Shown here: positions 37,377 to 46,649 of the stretch, one piece after another | Numbering within the stretch: the first letter of the stretch is position 1 | Layout: every line of letters starts with the position of its first letter | NCBI GenBank assembly: GCA_025354885.1 | Contig: JANXLY010000058.1 | Coordinates: 1 to 64,000, forward strand | Direction of reading: 5' to 3' | From: Acidobacteriota bacterium | Lineage (GTDB): Bacteria > Acidobacteriota > Terriglobia > Bryobacterales > Bryobacteraceae | DNA: 64,000 nucleotides | Program-made: the position numbers and the translations under genes | The notes under the pieces: generated by a model | Databases searched by the model: none | What the model saw: only the letters and a program-made list of their open reading frames with translations | Told to the model about the DNA's origin: nothing

Positions 37377-37439
37377 AGCTGCAAAGCGCGATTCGTCCTG
37401 CTAATCGATCCCCGTACAGCAACTTGATTTTGAATCATG

Positions 37440-38636
37440 CTAAGCCGTCTCCTTCACGCGGAAAAACCCAACAAACAACCCCGCGCACAGGATCGTCAGC
37501 ACCAGTGGAACGATAAACACTTTCGAGTAATCCACCACCCCTCCCACTCGAAACGCGTCGCTCACGGCACCAGCAAACCAGCTCCCCACCACCAGCCCCG
37601 CCCCCAACAACACAAACGCAATCAGGCCTTGTGCCGAGGCCCGGATATCCGGAGGCGCGATCTGGTCCACATAGATGTAGCTCGCCGTAAAGAAGCACAC
37701 ATAGCAAAGTCCATGCAGCGATAACGACGCGAGGATCAGCCACAGCGGCCCTCCCATCGCAAACACTGCATAGCGCAAAGGCCAGGCGAGAATGCCCACC
37801 ATCATCGTTCCTCGGATCCCCCACTTCTTCAGCATCGCCGGCAAAAAGATCATCGTCACAATCTCGGCTGCCTGCGCGATTGCCATCCAGGCCGGTGCCG
37901 ACCCCGCGCCGATCCCTACCTTGTACAAGAACGGTCCCGTCAAAATGAAGTAAAACATCAGCTCAGTCGCAACCACAAATGCGATCCCCAGAAACACTGC
38001 AAACTCCCGATTGCGCAACATCTTCAATGCCCCCAAAAATGCGAAAGGGCTAGCACCCCTACCCGCAGGCGGGGTATGCGGCAGGAACAAGCACCACAAG
38101 CCCATCACCACCGAGAGCACCATCGACAGCCACATGCCGTCAAAGCCTCCCAAGGGCCCAAGCAGCGCCGGCATCCACTCGCGCAAGCCTACTCCCAGCA
38201 GCAAGCCCACGACAATCCAGCCAATCGTTCCCCACACTCTTACCAGTCCGAAGTTCCCTTCTGCCGCTGGCATGTGATGAAAGCAAATTGAATTCGTCAG
38301 TGCCAGCGTTGGTCCAAACAGCATTGCCCACGCGCACATCCACATCCAAACTCCGTCGTAGCTGGTTGCGCTCGCCATCACATACAACGGCACTGCTCCC
38401 AGCAAATGCAAGGCTGCCAACAATCGATCCGTTGGAAAGTAGCGATCTGCAATTTGACCTGCCACAAAGGGTGCCACCATACACCCAATTGGCAAGAGGG
38501 CATAGATTGCGCCAACCTGGCCGTCAGTAAAACCCAACACCTTGCCAAGGTAGGCCGAGAAGTCTGGATACCAGGCTCCCCAAACCATGTATTCGAGCAG
38601 CATCATCACGCTCAAACGGAAACGAATTGACATCAT
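37440..38636 (-). CDS. MFS transporter, nucleoside:H+ symporter-like
   Basis: 12-TM-like hydrophobic protein; MMLLEYMVWGAWYPDFSAYLGKVLGF, FVAGQIADRYFPTDRLLA, IRASAQGLIAFVLLGAG. Confidence 0.85.
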   Translation of the reverse strand: MMSIRFRLSVMMLLEYMVWGAWYPDFSAYLGKVLGFTDGQVGAIYALLPIGCMVAPFVAGQIADRYFPTDRLLAALHLLGAVPLYVMASATSYDGVWMWMCAWAMLFGPTLALTNSICFHHMPAAEGNFGLVRVWGTIGWIVVGLLLGVGLREWMPALLGPLGGFDGMWLSMVLSVVMGLWCLFLPHTPPAGRGASPFAFLGALKMLRNREFAVFLGIAFVVATELMFYFILTGPFLYKVGIGAGSAPAWMAIAQAAEIVTMIFLPAMLKKWGIRGTMMVGILAWPLRYAVFAMGGPLWLILASLSLHGLCYVCFFTASYIYVDQIAPPDIRASAQGLIAFVLLGAGLVVGSWFAGAVSDAFRVGGVVDYSKVFIVPLVLTILCAGLFVGFFRVKETA

Positions 38637-38684
38637 CCCTCCAGTTCACCCTGTACATTTTGCGCGACAGAGCAAAAACTTCCA

Positions 38685-38701
38685 GTACTAAAAATTAGTA
38701 C
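38685..38701. promoter_or_regulatory. operator-like palindrome GTACTAA-AAA-TTAGTAC
   Basis: Perfect 7-bp inverted repeat with 3-nt spacer in the divergent MFS / ECF sigma intergenic region. Confidence 0.5.
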
Positions 38702-38777
38702 CGCGACGCTATCGCGCCTATTTTCAATCACTTCGCGCTCAGTGTAAGAATGGCACACCAAATGCTAAGTAAACAGC

Positions 38778-39311
38778 ATGACCTTAGCCGTACTACCCGA
38801 AGCTCGCCCTCTCTCACGAGAAGACTACGCGCACGCTTATCAGGAAGGCTACAGCAAGACAGTGCGATTTCTTGCTTCCACTGGCGCGCCGATGGAGCTC
38901 GCTGAAGAAGTTGCCCAGGCTGCATGGGCCCGTGGCTGGGAACGGTTGAGCCAGTTGCGTCATGCGCAGGCGCTTTGCTTCTGGATCAATTCCATCGCCA
39001 AGAATTTGCTGCGCAGCAATTTTCGCCGGCAGCAACTCTCGGCTGAACTCCTCGAAACCAGCCTTGTGATGAACCCTCTGGAATCGGAACCAATCGATGC
39101 CCGGCGCATGTTTGACGGCTGTTCTGAAACCGAGAAGCAACTGCTGCAGCTTTACTATGTGGAAGGCTTTACGAGTCAGGAACTTTCTGGAACTCTTGGA
39201 CTTTCGGCGGTTGGCGTACGCGTACGCCTCACCCGCCTCAAAAAAACTCTGGTGGGTAGGATGAACCTGGAGGTCGATCCTGCTGTGGCTTTTGCGCAAA
39301 TAGCTGCATAA
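38778..39311 (+). CDS. ECF-type sigma-70 family factor
   Basis: AEEVAQAAWARGWERLSQLRHAQALCFWINSIAKNLLRSNFRR; ETEKQLLQLYYVEGFTSQELSGTLGLSAVGVRVRLTRLKKTL. Confidence 0.85.
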   Translation: MTLAVLPEARPLSREDYAHAYQEGYSKTVRFLASTGAPMELAEEVAQAAWARGWERLSQLRHAQALCFWINSIAKNLLRSNFRRQQLSAELLETSLVMNPLESEPIDARRMFDGCSETEKQLLQLYYVEGFTSQELSGTLGLSAVGVRVRLTRLKKTLVGRMNLEVDPAVAFAQIAA

Positions 39312-39331
39312 CACTGGATATCCGCTGCGGT

Positions 39332-40564
39332 TTGTTGGGCAGAATAGACCGCAGCGGGCGCATAATAAAGGTAGTGCTACCCCTAGTCGCCTTGTTCGCG
39401 CTCTGGTCCCAAGTGCCCGCCTCCTTTGAAGGCTCCATGGTCTACGACCTTCAAAATGGACCCATCCTTTACAACCAGGCCCCAGATAATCAGATCACGC
39501 AAATCAAGACGCGTATCGTTTATGAACCGCGCCACGGCTACCTCCTCAGTGTTCTCAAGGCCCTGAACATTCCACTCTCGAGCCAAACCCTTGTCTTTTC
39601 GAAGACCAGCTTTCAGGCCCCTCTCATCTTCCCATCCGCGCCGCGAGCTGTCTTTTTCAACGACGATACCTATATCGGCTGGGTAAAGGGTGCCGACTAC
39701 CTCGAAGTCTCTACGGCAGACCCCGCCCTTGGCGCAGTCTTTTATGTGATGGAGCAGGAGCCCAAACCAAAGCCCCGTTTCATCCGTCACGATGACTGTC
39801 TGCAATGTCATCATTCCCCGCGCACTGCCGGCGTCCCCGGGCATATCGTCCGCAGTGTCTACACGCAGCCCAGCGGTCAGATCCACACCAACACGAGCAC
39901 CTACGTTACCGACCATCGCAGCCCCATTGAAGAACGCTGGGGTGGCTGGTATGCATCCAGCAAGACGGAGGTCAAGCATCTTGGCAATCAGCTTTTTCCT
40001 ACCCTTGATTCTTCGGTTCCACTCAAGCCCTTCGACTCTCCAGCCTGGCCTGCACAAAGCTCCGACATCGTTGCACTCATGGTGCTCGAACACCAGACTA
40101 TGGGGCACAATTACATTGCCCGTCTCAACTACGAAACACGCGCCGCTCTGCAGCTCCAGCGAATCATGAACGAGATGGACCAGAAGCCCGATATCGAAGA
40201 CAGTTGGAGTGAATCCACTCGTAGGCGCATCACCAACGCGATTGAAGCCACAGTTCGTTACCTTACCTTTGCCGATGAAGCTCCTTTTCCCAAGCCGATC
40301 CGGGGCGACAGCACTTTCACGGAAGATTTTTCTGCGAAGAACCCACTGAAGAAATTCAATCTTGATAACCGCCTCTTCGAATATCCGCTCTCTTACCTGA
40401 TCGATTCCAAGGGGATTGCCGCCCTCACGCCGCTGGTCCAGCAAAAGCTCCGGGTGCGTCTCCAGCAGGTGTTGCTCGAAGAAGCCGGCACCAAAACGTA
40501 CTCCCACTTGAACGCGGATCGGGCCAAACAAGCCTGGCGCATCTATCAGAATTCACACCCATAG
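39332..40564 (+). CDS. exported protein with single CxxCH haem-binding motif, unknown function (TTG start)
   Basis: N-terminal signal/anchor; FIRHDDCLQCHHSPRTAGVPGHIVRSVYTQPSGQ. Confidence 0.7.
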   Translation: MLGRIDRSGRIIKVVLPLVALFALWSQVPASFEGSMVYDLQNGPILYNQAPDNQITQIKTRIVYEPRHGYLLSVLKALNIPLSSQTLVFSKTSFQAPLIFPSAPRAVFFNDDTYIGWVKGADYLEVSTADPALGAVFYVMEQEPKPKPRFIRHDDCLQCHHSPRTAGVPGHIVRSVYTQPSGQIHTNTSTYVTDHRSPIEERWGGWYASSKTEVKHLGNQLFPTLDSSVPLKPFDSPAWPAQSSDIVALMVLEHQTMGHNYIARLNYETRAALQLQRIMNEMDQKPDIEDSWSESTRRRITNAIEATVRYLTFADEAPFPKPIRGDSTFTEDFSAKNPLKKFNLDNRLFEYPLSYLIDSKGIAALTPLVQQKLRVRLQQVLLEEAGTKTYSHLNADRAKQAWRIYQNSHP

Positions 40565-40747
40565 CGCGCGCGAACCTGACTCTCTCCGGTTCCATAAATT
40601 CGACTTGCTCCCGACTGCCGGTCACCTGTAGCTTCAGTATCCTGGCCTGCTTCTCCAATTCCACTCAGGCAACCGGCTGGATGAAGACCTTGGCCGAATT
40701 CCCAAGCCAGATCACCTTATTCCATCAAAGCTCCTAAGGGTATAGAA

Positions 40748-40798
40748 ACTGCCCTAGCGAACTCGCTATACTGGCAGTACTTTGACCCCAAAAGTACT
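40748..40798 (+). promoter_or_regulatory. two overlapping hairpin-forming inverted repeats at the start of the serine protease gene
   Basis: ACTGCC-c-TAGCGA-ac-TCGCTA-tact-GGCAGT and AGTACTTT-gacccca-AAAGTACT, sharing nt 40776-40778; second covers the TTG start. Confidence 0.45.
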
Positions 40799-41729
40799 AG
40801 GCTCGCGCCATCGATCGTTTTCTTTGGTGCTACTCGGACTGCTCGCGTTGAGCCACAACGCCCGCGCCATCGTCGTCGGCGGTGGAAACGCCAACGACCC
40901 GATCTACGCCGCCTCTGGCCTCACCGGCGTCGGCTTCTCGAATGTTTCGAATGTCGGTTCCTGCTCCGGTTCGCTGCTCGGCAGCGGTATGCACTTCCTC
41001 ACGGCCGCCCATTGCATCCTCGATTCAAACGGCCTCGCCAGCGGCACTGCCACCGTCACCTTCACCAGCGGCGCTGGCACCTTTGCCTACACTGCCACGG
41101 CCATGATTGCCAACTCAGCATTCAATGCTGGCAACTTCTTAGGCGGTTCTGACCTCGCCATCATTACGCTGAACCAGGTCGTCGACCTCAGCATTGATCG
41201 TTATTCCCTTTACTCCTCCGCCGCCGAATTGTCCCAGATTGGTACTCTGGTCGGCTATGGCCGCGAAGGCACCGGCAACACAGGCGGTGAAGGCGGCACT
41301 TTCGGTACCAGGCGCAAAGGTCAAAACGAGATCGACCAGATCGTTGGCGGCAACATCCTTTTCTATGACTTCGACAACGGAAACTCGCTGCAGAGCACTC
41401 TAGGTGGCAATGGACTCGGTGTGAATGAAGTAGGGCTCTACAAAGGCGACTCCGGTGGCCCAACCTTTATTGGCAACCAGATCGCGGGCATCCATTCTTT
41501 CATTAGCTGCATTCCCGGGCCCGGCTCCACCTGCCTGAATCCCCCTGACTTCGACACCACGCTCAACGGTTCATTCGGGGAACGCTTCGGCGACACCCGA
41601 GTTTCTACCTACGTTTCCTGGATCAATGGGGTAGTCGATCCGCTCACTGTCCCGGAACCCGCAACCTATGTGGCAGGCCTGATCGCCCTTGCTCTCTGTG
41701 CCGCTAAAGCTCGTAAAACTCGTACCTGA
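40782..41729 (+). CDS. trypsin-like serine protease with PEP-CTERM anchor
   Basis: FLTAAHC, GGSDLAIITL, GDSGGPTFIGNQIAGIHSF catalytic triad motifs; C-terminal VPEPATYVAGLIALALCAAKARKTRT. Confidence 0.92.
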   Translation: MTPKVLGSRHRSFSLVLLGLLALSHNARAIVVGGGNANDPIYAASGLTGVGFSNVSNVGSCSGSLLGSGMHFLTAAHCILDSNGLASGTATVTFTSGAGTFAYTATAMIANSAFNAGNFLGGSDLAIITLNQVVDLSIDRYSLYSSAAELSQIGTLVGYGREGTGNTGGEGGTFGTRRKGQNEIDQIVGGNILFYDFDNGNSLQSTLGGNGLGVNEVGLYKGDSGGPTFIGNQIAGIHSFISCIPGPGSTCLNPPDFDTTLNGSFGERFGDTRVSTYVSWINGVVDPLTVPEPATYVAGLIALALCAAKARKTRT

Positions 41730-42666
41730 TCGACCAGCGAAACTCTTTGCCTGGCGCGATCTCCATCTTTACGTAAGGCTCTGGCGACAGCACACTCCGA
41801 ATCGACCAGAAGATTACTTTCGATAGCGGCCGGTTCCCGGTAATGTGTACGCCAGTTCCAGACTTCTTGTTCTCCACCCGAAATTCATAATCTCTCGCCT
41901 CTGCGCCAAAGCCTTCAAACTCGCTCATCACCGTCTGCCCGCTTTGCAGTTCATTCTTATAGCCAAGTGTTTTTCCTTCGAGCGCAGCATTCGGCGCAAG
42001 CGTCGATTTCGCTTTCGCCGCAAAGCCAAACTTCACTTGCATATTCGGACCGGTCGGCTCACCGTCGATCACAAAAAAGTTGTGATTGTAGCTCGAAGAC
42101 GCAATCAACTTCTTGCCCGTATTTTTGAGCCGATGCTCGATCACCATCTCCGCCTTTGCCCCAACCAGCCGAACCGTCTTCTCGTATACATACGAGTAGC
42201 CGCTCGAAGCATCCTCGAGCACCTGTCGAAACACAACCCGGTCCTTCTTCTTCGTCACAGTCCACTTGCCAGGGTCCACAACCGTGTACCGTCCAAAGCG
42301 TTCGAACTTGGCATTGTTCTCCTTACGCAAGGCCCCGATTCCGATCCGCACAAAATTCCCACCCGGCTTCGCTTCGCTGTATCCAAGCGCCTCATCGCCG
42401 GACAAGAATTCCTCTACCGGCCCCGTAATCGCGTCATGGTGCAACGGATCATACTTGTCAAACCACACTCCGAAATAAGAGTGCTTCCCGAACGACAAAC
42501 TCTTCACCACTCCGGACCAGTCAAATCGGGCCCCGCGGTAATATCCATCCTTCGAATCCGGCAGATAAAACGTTGCCTTCAAAGCGCCATTGTCCAGCTT
42601 CGCCTCCGGAGCCTCCGCTGCGAACACTCCACAAGCCGTTATTGTCAAAATTAGAAATCGAATCAT
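41704..42666 (-). CDS. exported aldose-1-epimerase-like hypothetical protein
   Basis: Signal peptide; YRGARFDWSGVVKSLSFGKHSYFG, IEHRLKNTGKKLIASSSYNHNFF. Confidence 0.7.
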   Translation of the reverse strand: MIRFLILTITACGVFAAEAPEAKLDNGALKATFYLPDSKDGYYRGARFDWSGVVKSLSFGKHSYFGVWFDKYDPLHHDAITGPVEEFLSGDEALGYSEAKPGGNFVRIGIGALRKENNAKFERFGRYTVVDPGKWTVTKKKDRVVFRQVLEDASSGYSYVYEKTVRLVGAKAEMVIEHRLKNTGKKLIASSSYNHNFFVIDGEPTGPNMQVKFGFAAKAKSTLAPNAALEGKTLGYKNELQSGQTVMSEFEGFGAEARDYEFRVENKKSGTGVHITGNRPLSKVIFWSIRSVLSPEPYVKMEIAPGKEFRWSIRYEFYEL

Positions 42667-42711
42667 TTCGCGTTCAAACTATCACGAGATGCGTCTGGAG
42701 TCCAATGCAAT

Positions 42712-42725
42712 TCGCTGATCAGCGA
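42712..42725. promoter_or_regulatory. 14-bp perfect palindrome TCGCTGATCAGCGA, operator-like
   Basis: Located 12 nt upstream of the ATG at 42738 in the divergent intergenic region. Confidence 0.4.
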
Positions 42726-42737
42726 TAAACTACTCAC

Positions 42738-42947
42738 ATGCCGTTGCCTCCCACTCCCGACTGGGCCAAGCTCGTCGAAGCCACTTATCCTCATCTCTCC
42801 GTCTCAGAGCGCGAAGCACTGCGCAAGATCTGGGCCACCAACTACCAGAACTTCGCACCTCTAAAAGCGCAGCTCAGTGGCGAGATCGATCCAGACCCCA
42901 TCTTCGACGTCATCTCAACCGGCAGCACGGGAGAACAGCACAAATGA
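42738..42947 (+). CDS. small hypothetical protein coupled to amidase
   Basis: 69 aa, 4-nt overlap with the amidase start. Confidence 0.65.
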   Translation: MPLPPTPDWAKLVEATYPHLSVSEREALRKIWATNYQNFAPLKAQLSGEIDPDPIFDVISTGSTGEQHK

Positions 42948-44335
42948 CCCTGATTGAAGCCGCCGCCGCACTCCGAGCCAAAAAAGTTTCCAGCGTCGAA
43001 CTCACCCGCCAGAGCCTCCAGCGCTCCAGAGATCTGCAACCCAAACTCAACGCATTTCTCACCCTCACCGAAGATGCCGCTCTCGCCTCCGCAAAGCAGG
43101 CCGATGACGATTTCGCCAGGTCCATTGACCACGGCCCGCTCCAGGGCATCCCCATTGCAGTCAAGGATCTTTACTACACCAAAGGCACCCGCACTACTGC
43201 GGGTAGCAAAATCTTCGGCGACTTCGTCCCAACCTATGACGCAGCTGTCGTCGAAAAGCTCAAGGGCGCAGGCGCAGTCCTCACCGGGAAACTCGGCATG
43301 CACGAACTTGCCTTTGGCATCACTTCCAACAACGCCCACTATGGTGCCATACGCAATCCCTGGGATCCCACTCGCATCCCCGGTGGTTCTAGCGGTGGCT
43401 CCGGCGTTGCTGTCAGCGCGGGTATGGTCTTTGCCGCTATGGGCTCCGACACCGGCGGTAGCATCCGCATCCCTGCCAGCTACTGTGGCACCGCTGGTAT
43501 CAAACCCACCTACGGTGCCGTCAGCCGCTACGGTACTTTCCCGCTCGGCTTCACGCTCGACCACATGGGCCCTCTCGCCTTGACCAGCCGCGATTGCGCT
43601 GCCGTTCTCAACGCCATCTCGGGTCCAGACTCGCGCGACGCCTACGCACGTAAAGATGTTTTCCCGCAAATCACGATCCCCAGTCAGGTCAAACTCGAGG
43701 GCCTCCGCATCGGTTTCAGTGAAGAATTTCTCCTCGAAGGCATCGATCCAGAAATTCGCGCCATGGTCGAATCTGCGCTCCGCGCCTTCCATGAATGGGG
43801 CGCTACAGTCGTGCAACTCAAACTCGGGTGGCTCCGCGATGTTGTCGCCATCAGCCATGTCATCCTGCCCGCCGAAGCCGCCAGCGTCATTGAGCCACAC
43901 CTCTCCCGTCGCGAAGACTTCGGTGCCGAAGTACTCCCCCTCTTCGAAGCAGGCCGCCTCATTCCTGCCGTCGACTATCTCCAGGCTCAAAAACTGCGGC
44001 GCATTTATCGGGCAAAAGCCACAAGTGACCTTTGGAAACATTGCGATGTCCTTATCTCCCCTTCCACGGCGATCACTGCTCCCAAGATCGGCGAGCAAAT
44101 CGTTACTCTTGGCTCTGGCCAACAAATCGAAGTCCGCGCAGCATCCACTCTGCTCGTCCGCGCCTTTAATGTCCTCGGCACTCCGGCCCACTCCATTGTT
44201 GGTGGTTTCCATTCGAATGGTCTGCCCATGAGCCTCCAACTCATCGCCAAACCTCTTGCCGACGCAACCGTTCTTGCCGTCGGTGCCCGCTTTGAAGACG
44301 AAACGTCCTTATACAGGCGTAAGCCGCCTGCATAG
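42944..44335 (+). CDS. amidase signature family protein (GatA-like)
   Basis: [57 protein letters not shown] with the Ser-Ser-Lys triad context. Confidence 0.93.
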   Translation: MTLIEAAAALRAKKVSSVELTRQSLQRSRDLQPKLNAFLTLTEDAALASAKQADDDFARSIDHGPLQGIPIAVKDLYYTKGTRTTAGSKIFGDFVPTYDAAVVEKLKGAGAVLTGKLGMHELAFGITSNNAHYGAIRNPWDPTRIPGGSSGGSGVAVSAGMVFAAMGSDTGGSIRIPASYCGTAGIKPTYGAVSRYGTFPLGFTLDHMGPLALTSRDCAAVLNAISGPDSRDAYARKDVFPQITIPSQVKLEGLRIGFSEEFLLEGIDPEIRAMVESALRAFHEWGATVVQLKLGWLRDVVAISHVILPAEAASVIEPHLSRREDFGAEVLPLFEAGRLIPAVDYLQAQKLRRIYRAKATSDLWKHCDVLISPSTAITAPKIGEQIVTLGSGQQIEVRAASTLLVRAFNVLGTPAHSIVGGFHSNGLPMSLQLIAKPLADATVLAVGARFEDETSLYRRKPPA

Positions 44336-44372
44336 TCGTAGTCCTAAGTTAAATAACCTATGACCTTTGTCT

Positions 44373-44413
44373 AATCCTCACTGCGGATCTGGCCGATAAG
44401 ACCTGTGAGGATT
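44373..44413 (+). promoter_or_regulatory. structured leader sequestering the ribosome-binding site of the LuxR regulator
   Basis: Perfect 9-bp stem AATCCTCAC/GTGAGGATT plus inner GGaTCT/AGACC; SD GAGG lies in the 3' arm, ATG at 44418. Confidence 0.55.
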
Positions 44414-44417
44414 TCTA

Positions 44418-45068
44418 ATGTCGGCTCATCGCATCTTCATTTGTGAAGCTCAGCCCGTTGTTATCGAGGGCTTCGCCCGGATTCTGGCTGATTCTCCCGA
44501 TTTCGAATTGGTTGGCACGGCCGCATCGCCTGTCGAATCGATCGCCCGCATCCCCGCGCTCCAGCCTGACATTGTCATGATCGATCAAGCCTCCGGCATC
44601 CGTTCTGTCTTCTCCTTACTGAGCGAGCTGAAGATCGCCAGCCCAAATTCGAGATCCATTCTCTGGATCGTCGAACTGGCTGAGATCGAATGCTTCCGCG
44701 CGCTCCAGCTCGGTGCACGCGGCATCCTCCGTCGCAGCTTGCCCGTTGCCACCATGTTCGACTGTCTGAACACCGTGGCCAAAGGGAATCTGTGGCTCGA
44801 AAATTCGATCAGCGACCAGGTGGTTGGCTTCCTGAGTCGTAAGAGCAGCAACCGTCTCACCCCTCGAGAACGCGAAATCGTTCGCGCTGTCTGCCGTGGC
44901 ATGAAGAACAAAGAAGTTGCCGATCTTCTTCACATTACTGCTGGCACCGTCAAAGTCCACCTCATGCACATCTTCGAAAAAACCGGAGTCAAAGACCGTT
45001 TTGAGCTCGCCCTCCAGGGCCCCAAGCTCCTTGGTCTCGAACATGAGGAGAGCATTAGCGCCAGCTAG
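44418..45068 (+). CDS. NarL/LuxR-family response regulator
   Basis: Receiver-like N-terminus; LTPREREIVRAVCRGMKNKEVADLLHITAGTVKVHLMHIFEKTGVKDRFELAL. Confidence 0.9.
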   Translation: MSAHRIFICEAQPVVIEGFARILADSPDFELVGTAASPVESIARIPALQPDIVMIDQASGIRSVFSLLSELKIASPNSRSILWIVELAEIECFRALQLGARGILRRSLPVATMFDCLNTVAKGNLWLENSISDQVVGFLSRKSSNRLTPREREIVRAVCRGMKNKEVADLLHITAGTVKVHLMHIFEKTGVKDRFELALQGPKLLGLEHEESISAS

Positions 45069-45080
45069 ACAAGAACCATC

Positions 45081-46649
45081 ATGCTGAAACGTCTGCTGCG
45101 CCCGACTTTCGTCGATCTGATCTTCACTGCCCTGATTGCATGGCTTTTCGTCCTGCGTCCCAAGGGCTGGAGTCTGCTCCTGAGCGACGGCGATACCGGC
45201 TGGCACATTCGCACCGGAGAATGGATCCTCAAAAATCGTCAGGTCCCTCTTCACGACCTCTTTTCCTTCACCCGGCCAGGCGCAGAATGGTTCGCCTGGG
45301 AATGGTTATCCGACATTCTCTTCGCGGTTCTTCATGCCACCGGAGGACTGCCGCTCCTCGTATTCTTCTGCGGCTTTCTACTGGTTGGCACCAGTATCAT
45401 TGCGCTCCGCTGGATGATCTGGAGAGGCTCCAGCGTTCTGGTTGCCTTTCCGCTTCTGATGCTGGCCGTCGGCGGCTCCACCATGCACTACCTGGCCCGT
45501 CCGCATCTGTTTACTCTGCTTTTTCTTGTCCTCGAGCTCTGGCTCCTCGATGCCGAGCGCCGCAACCCTTCCCGTAAGATCTGGCTTCTAGTGCCGCTCG
45601 CCCTGCTCTGGACCAATCTCCATGGCGGCTGGCCTGCGCTCTTTGTTTTTCTGGGAATTCAGATTGCCGCACGCATCGTTTATCGCGATCCTGTCTGGCG
45701 CAAAGAATTACTTGTCGCATTGGCATGCGCAGCAGCCACAATGGTCAACCCTTACGGTTGGCACCTCCATCAGCACATCTTTGGCTTTCTCCAGAGCAAC
45801 TGGATTCGCGATGCGGTCGATGAGTTCCAGAGCCCTAAATTTCGTGCCGAGAATCTGCTTCAATTTGAGGTGCTGCTGATCCTCGGGATCGCAACAGCCT
45901 GGGGTCGCGCCTTCCGTGGCTTTGCCGGCCTTACGGAGGCCGTCAGCGTCTGGGTCTGGGCCCACTTGGCGCTCGGGGCTGTCCGCCATGCTCCGATCTT
46001 TATTATCGCCGCCACCCCGGTAATCGCAACCGAGCTCACGTACTTGCTCGAATCATTCTGGCAGACGGCGAAGCGCTCTTCGATTCGCGGCATCTTTCGC
46101 GACCTCGATTCTGATCTTCGCCCAAAATTCGCCCTGAACTCTGCCTGGGCAGTCCTCTTGCCAGTTCTGCTCTGCTTGTTGGCACCGCAAGAGCTGCCGA
46201 GTGATTTTCCCGAAAAATCGTTCCCTGTAGTCGCTGCCAATACCCTTGGTGCTAGATTGCAGGGTCAAAAAATTCTAACTTCGGATCAGTGGGGCGACTA
46301 TCTCATTTATCGCTTCTGGCCAGCCACTACCGTCTTCATGGATGGCCGAAGTGACTTCTATGGCCCGGAGCTGGGGCGAGAGTATCTTGCCATGGTCAAC
46401 GGATCCCCAGCCTGGCGCCAACACTTTGCCAAGCACCAGATCAACTTCGTCCTCTTGCCCCGGGTCAGTGATCTCGGTGGCCAGCTGGAGCGGGATCCAG
46501 ACTGGCAAATGATTCATTCCGATCTGCTTAGCACCGCATTTGTGCGGCGTTTGCCAAATCGCCCGAACCCAGACTCCGCAAGGCTTTTTTCCCCGTCCAG
46601 ACTAATGAAAGCCCCCCCATCATCCGAAGGAATAAGGGAGAACCGCTAA
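45081..46649 (+). CDS. polytopic membrane protein, GT-C glycosyltransferase-like
   Basis: Many TM segments; first loop SDGDTGWHIRTGEWILKNRQVPLHDLFSFTRPG; TAATG overlap with cpaA. Confidence 0.6.
   Translation: MLKRLLRPTFVDLIFTALIAWLFVLRPKGWSLLLSDGDTGWHIRTGEWILKNRQVPLHDLFSFTRPGAEWFAWEWLSDILFAVLHATGGLPLLVFFCGFLLVGTSIIALRWMIWRGSSVLVAFPLLMLAVGGSTMHYLARPHLFTLLFLVLELWLLDAERRNPSRKIWLLVPLALLWTNLHGGWPALFVFLGIQIAARIVYRDPVWRKELLVALACAAATMVNPYGWHLHQHIFGFLQSNWIRDAVDEFQSPKFRAENLLQFEVLLILGIATAWGRAFRGFAGLTEAVSVWVWAHLALGAVRHAPIFIIAATPVIATELTYLLESFWQTAKRSSIRGIFRDLDSDLRPKFALNSAWAVLLPVLLCLLAPQELPSDFPEKSFPVVAANTLGARLQGQKILTSDQWGDYLIYRFWPATTVFMDGRSDFYGPELGREYLAMVNGSPAWRQHFAKHQINFVLLPRVSDLGGQLERDPDWQMIHSDLLSTAFVRRLPNRPNPDSARLFSPSRLMKAPPSSEGIRENR

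Noticed and set aside
39383-40531. 382-aa minus-strand ORF opposite the CxxCH protein
   Set aside because: No recognisable motifs; plus strand has signal peptide and CxxCH motif
42842-44239. 465-aa minus-strand ORF opposite the amidase
   Set aside because: Shadow ORF: Gly/Asp/Ala-biased with no motif, complete overlap with a clear amidase
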